From the NCBI RefSeq assembly GCF_026248825.1, contig NZ_CP110973.1:2127001-2191000 (forward strand): DNA of 64,000 bases. The letters are read 5' to 3'. This document shows positions 62,459 through 64,000 of this stretch, one piece after another (within the stretch, counting starts at the first letter, position 1; every line of letters starts with the position of its first letter). Both the position numbers and the translations under genes were made by a program. The notes under the pieces are model-generated. The model did no database searches. It saw nothing but the letters and a program-made list of their open reading frames with translations, and was not told the origin of the DNA. Origin of the DNA: Larkinella insperata (GTDB lineage Bacteria; Bacteroidota; Bacteroidia; Cytophagales; Spirosomataceae).

Positions 62459-62968
62459 ATGAATTGTAAGGGGCTGCTGATTCTTGGGTGTGTGGTTGGT
62501 TTAACGGCTTGTTCGACCTCCACGGTTTACATTGTCCGGCACGCGGAGAAGGTCAGCGAAGCCGACACCAGCAGCCTGACCACCGAAGGTTTCGAACGGG
62601 CGCAGCAGCTGGCCGATCGACTCGCTGATGAGCGTATTAGCCTGATTCTGACCACGCCGTACCGTCGGACGCAGCAAACCGCCACGCCGTTGGCGCACGA
62701 GCTTAATGTGCCCATCGAATCGTACCCCGCCCAGCCAGTTCGCGCGGTTATCGAGCGGCTGGCGAAAGCCAAAGGAAAGAATAGTCTGGTTGTCGGGCAC
62801 AGCAACACCATTCTGGACATTGCAAAAGGGCTGGGCGTTGCGCCGACCAAAAGTCAGATCGAGTCCGACGATCACGATAACCTGTTTGTGGTGACGGTTC
62901 GGAAGGGGCTGTTAGGAACGTCGGTTCGGCTGGATGAGCAAACGTACGGCAAGCCAACGGCGCCCTGA
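62459..62968 (+). CDS. Histidine phosphatase family lipoprotein
   Basis: 169 residues with a lipoprotein signal and lipobox LTAC (Cys18). The catalytic YIVRHAEK motif comes directly after; the second part has TTPYRRTQQTATPLAHEL and VVGHSNTILDIAKGLG with the second catalytic His. Members remove phosphate from many small molecules or proteins; this one acts outside the cytoplasm. It is 12 bases after the amidohydrolase gene and may be in its operon. Confidence 0.93.
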   Translation: MNCKGLLILGCVVGLTACSTSTVYIVRHAEKVSEADTSSLTTEGFERAQQLADRLADERISLILTTPYRRTQQTATPLAHELNVPIESYPAQPVRAVIERLAKAKGKNSLVVGHSNTILDIAKGLGVAPTKSQIESDDHDNLFVVTVRKGLLGTSVRLDEQTYGKPTAP

Positions 62969-63063
62969 CAGGCGGGTGTTGGGGCGAAATGATAGAAAAA
63001 AGGCAATTTTTGGGCTGGTTCGTCAGTTAAGAAAGTAGTGTTAACCCAAATTCGATCCGTTTA

Positions 63064-63525
63064 ATGAGTTTTCGAGTTGTTCGATTGTTCTTTGTTTTTT
63101 GCGTTTTGTGGATCACTCAGCTGGGTGTAGCGAATGCCCAGCAACCGACCCCGACGGGTTCTTTGTTTCCCAATCGATTTACGGGCCGGCAGATTGTGGT
63201 CGAAGTAGGAAGTGAGCCGGACCGGCTGGAATACCGTCTGTTGGACAACGGGTTGCTTTTTTACCGGAAAGGCTCCGAAGGGTCTTTCACGCAGCTGGGC
63301 CAGCAGCGAAAAGATTCGACGATGCGCACATTCGCCCGGTTGGAGCAGGATTGCAAAATCAAAACCACCAAGCTGGAGAAGCCCGAAAAACCGGACGTGA
63401 CGGTTAGCTGGAAACGCGCCAAAACCGTGTTTGCGGTAGGTTGGGAAAAAGGGAAAGCCCCCGAAATCTACAAACAGTTCTACGAAAGATTTATCGAGTT
63501 GTTTCCCCGAATCCGGCGGAAATAA
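63064..63525 (+). CDS. Small secreted protein of unknown function
   Basis: 153 residues with a signal peptide (about 1-26, cleavage after VANA). The mature part has a short beta-rich half (GRQIVVEVGSEPDRLEYRLL) and a basic helical end (EIYKQFYERFIELFPRIRRK). No family recognised. It follows the phosphatase by 95 bases and is closed by a terminator. Confidence 0.75.
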   Translation: MSFRVVRLFFVFCVLWITQLGVANAQQPTPTGSLFPNRFTGRQIVVEVGSEPDRLEYRLLDNGLLFYRKGSEGSFTQLGQQRKDSTMRTFARLEQDCKIKTTKLEKPEKPDVTVSWKRAKTVFAVGWEKGKAPEIYKQFYERFIELFPRIRRK

Positions 63526-63529
63526 AACA

Positions 63530-63565
63530 AAAAAGCCCCGGTTGCGCTGAGCACCGGGGCTTTTT
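63530..63565. terminator. Bidirectional intrinsic terminator
   Basis: AAAAAGCCCCGGT (63530-63542) and ACCGGGGCTTTTT (63553-63565) pair exactly over 13 positions; the A and T runs serve both strands, and two convergent genes end on either side. Confidence 0.92.
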
Positions 63566-63567
63566 GC

Positions 63568-64000
63568 TTACTCCAGTTGAAATTTGATGGGCAGATTATA
63601 GCGGACACGGACCGCTTTCCCGTCATTCAGGGCGGGTTTCCAGCGGGGCATGGACTTTATCAGTCGCACGGTTTCTTCGTCGGTGCCAAAACCAACGCCT
63701 TTCATGACTTGAATATCCTGAAAACTCCCGTCGGTATTGATGACAAAAGAAACAAAAACCTTTCCGCTGACATACGCCCGTTTGGCGGCTTCCGGGTACT
63801 GAAGATTATCGTTAATAAACCGGGTGAGCCCCTGCATTCCGCCGGGAAATTCCGGGAGCTTTTCCACGACACTAAAAATGGGGCCTTTGCCATCGTCCGT
63901 TACCTGAGGGGCAAGGGCGTCGCCCGATTTGTCCGTTTCACCCTTTTTTCCTGAAAAAGAACTTTCCTGTCCCTCAGTTGCCAAAGCCAGCCGGGCGTTG
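63568..64000 (-). CDS. TonB C-terminal domain protein (N-terminus outside window)
   Basis: At least 144 residues, open to the window edge. The visible part is the TonB C-terminal fold (about the last 90 residues): VVEKLPEFPGGMQGLTRFIN, LQYPEAAKRAYVSGKVFVSF, VMKGVGFGTDEETVRLIKSM and PRWKPALNDGKAVRVRYNLP. Such proteins couple the proton motive force to TonB-dependent receptors such as the SusC in this window, or act as M56/BlaR-associated TonB domains. The start and any membrane segment lie beyond base 64000. Confidence 0.92.
   Translation of the reverse strand, partial: NARLALATEGQESSFSGKKGETDKSGDALAPQVTDDGKGPIFSVVEKLPEFPGGMQGLTRFINDNLQYPEAAKRAYVSGKVFVSFVINTDGSFQDIQVMKGVGFGTDEETVRLIKSMPRWKPALNDGKAVRVRYNLPIKFQLE

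Overview
The window reads as chromosomal DNA of a member of the Bacteroidota, most likely order Cytophagales (Spirosomaceae-like). The reasons are a SusC/SusD pair with an ECF sigma/FecR switch, lipoproteins with a SusD-type export signal, TamB with a lipoprotein TamA-like partner, promoters of the TTTG-N20-TAnnTTTG type, GTG/TTG starts with few Shine-Dalgarno sites, and moderately GC-rich DNA. No phage, transposon, CRISPR array or rRNA was seen.

Layout. 1-6564 (minus): ECF sigma factor, FecR-like anti-sigma, SusC, SusD (cut by the window edge), an outer-membrane nutrient-uptake unit. 6826-14494 (plus): a 41-residue membrane peptide, then the tamB-tamL envelope-assembly operon. 14513-18873: an apparent RNA-repair locus. 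rtcB (RNA ligase) and a slipin/SPFH gene lie on the minus strand, a WYL regulator lies divergently on the plus strand, and between them sits about 600 bases of structured DNA with tRNA-like elements. 19132-37148: fusA, rpsJ, a probable small RNA, then the S10-spc-alpha ribosomal superoperon from rplC to rplQ with secY, map, infA and rpoA. 37372-43025: carA, a DUF1624/HGSNAT-like membrane protein and a one-component hybrid histidine kinase. 43251-51624: eno, a DivIC/FtsB-like gene, a low-molecular-weight tyrosine phosphatase, a GalU-like nucleotidyltransferase, a kinase-pyrophosphorylase fusion and gpmI. 51799-64000: lipoproteins, a LemA-TPM-TPM operon, an SDR, a SpoIIM/DUF4129 membrane operon, two glycosyltransferases, an RDD protein, an M20 amidohydrolase, a histidine phosphatase, a small secreted protein and a TonB C-terminal domain cut by the edge.

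The most interesting region is 14513-18873. On the minus strand, co-directional with slipin and rtcB, a T-arm plus 3' acceptor strand is followed two bases later by a 5' acceptor strand plus D-arm, with canonical tRNA segment lengths. This is a circularly permuted tRNA order whose free ends would fall in the anticodon loop, the place where anticodon nucleases cut tRNAs. Next to an RNA ligase gene, this suggests a mimic or sensor of broken tRNA. That function is inference; the sequence arrangement is directly visible. Other points worth attention are the 1111-residue GHMP-kinase/UDP-sugar-pyrophosphorylase fusion, the promoter-to-terminator non-coding unit between rpsJ and rplC, a triplicated N-terminal module in the slipin, and two intrinsic terminators lying directly in front of start codons.
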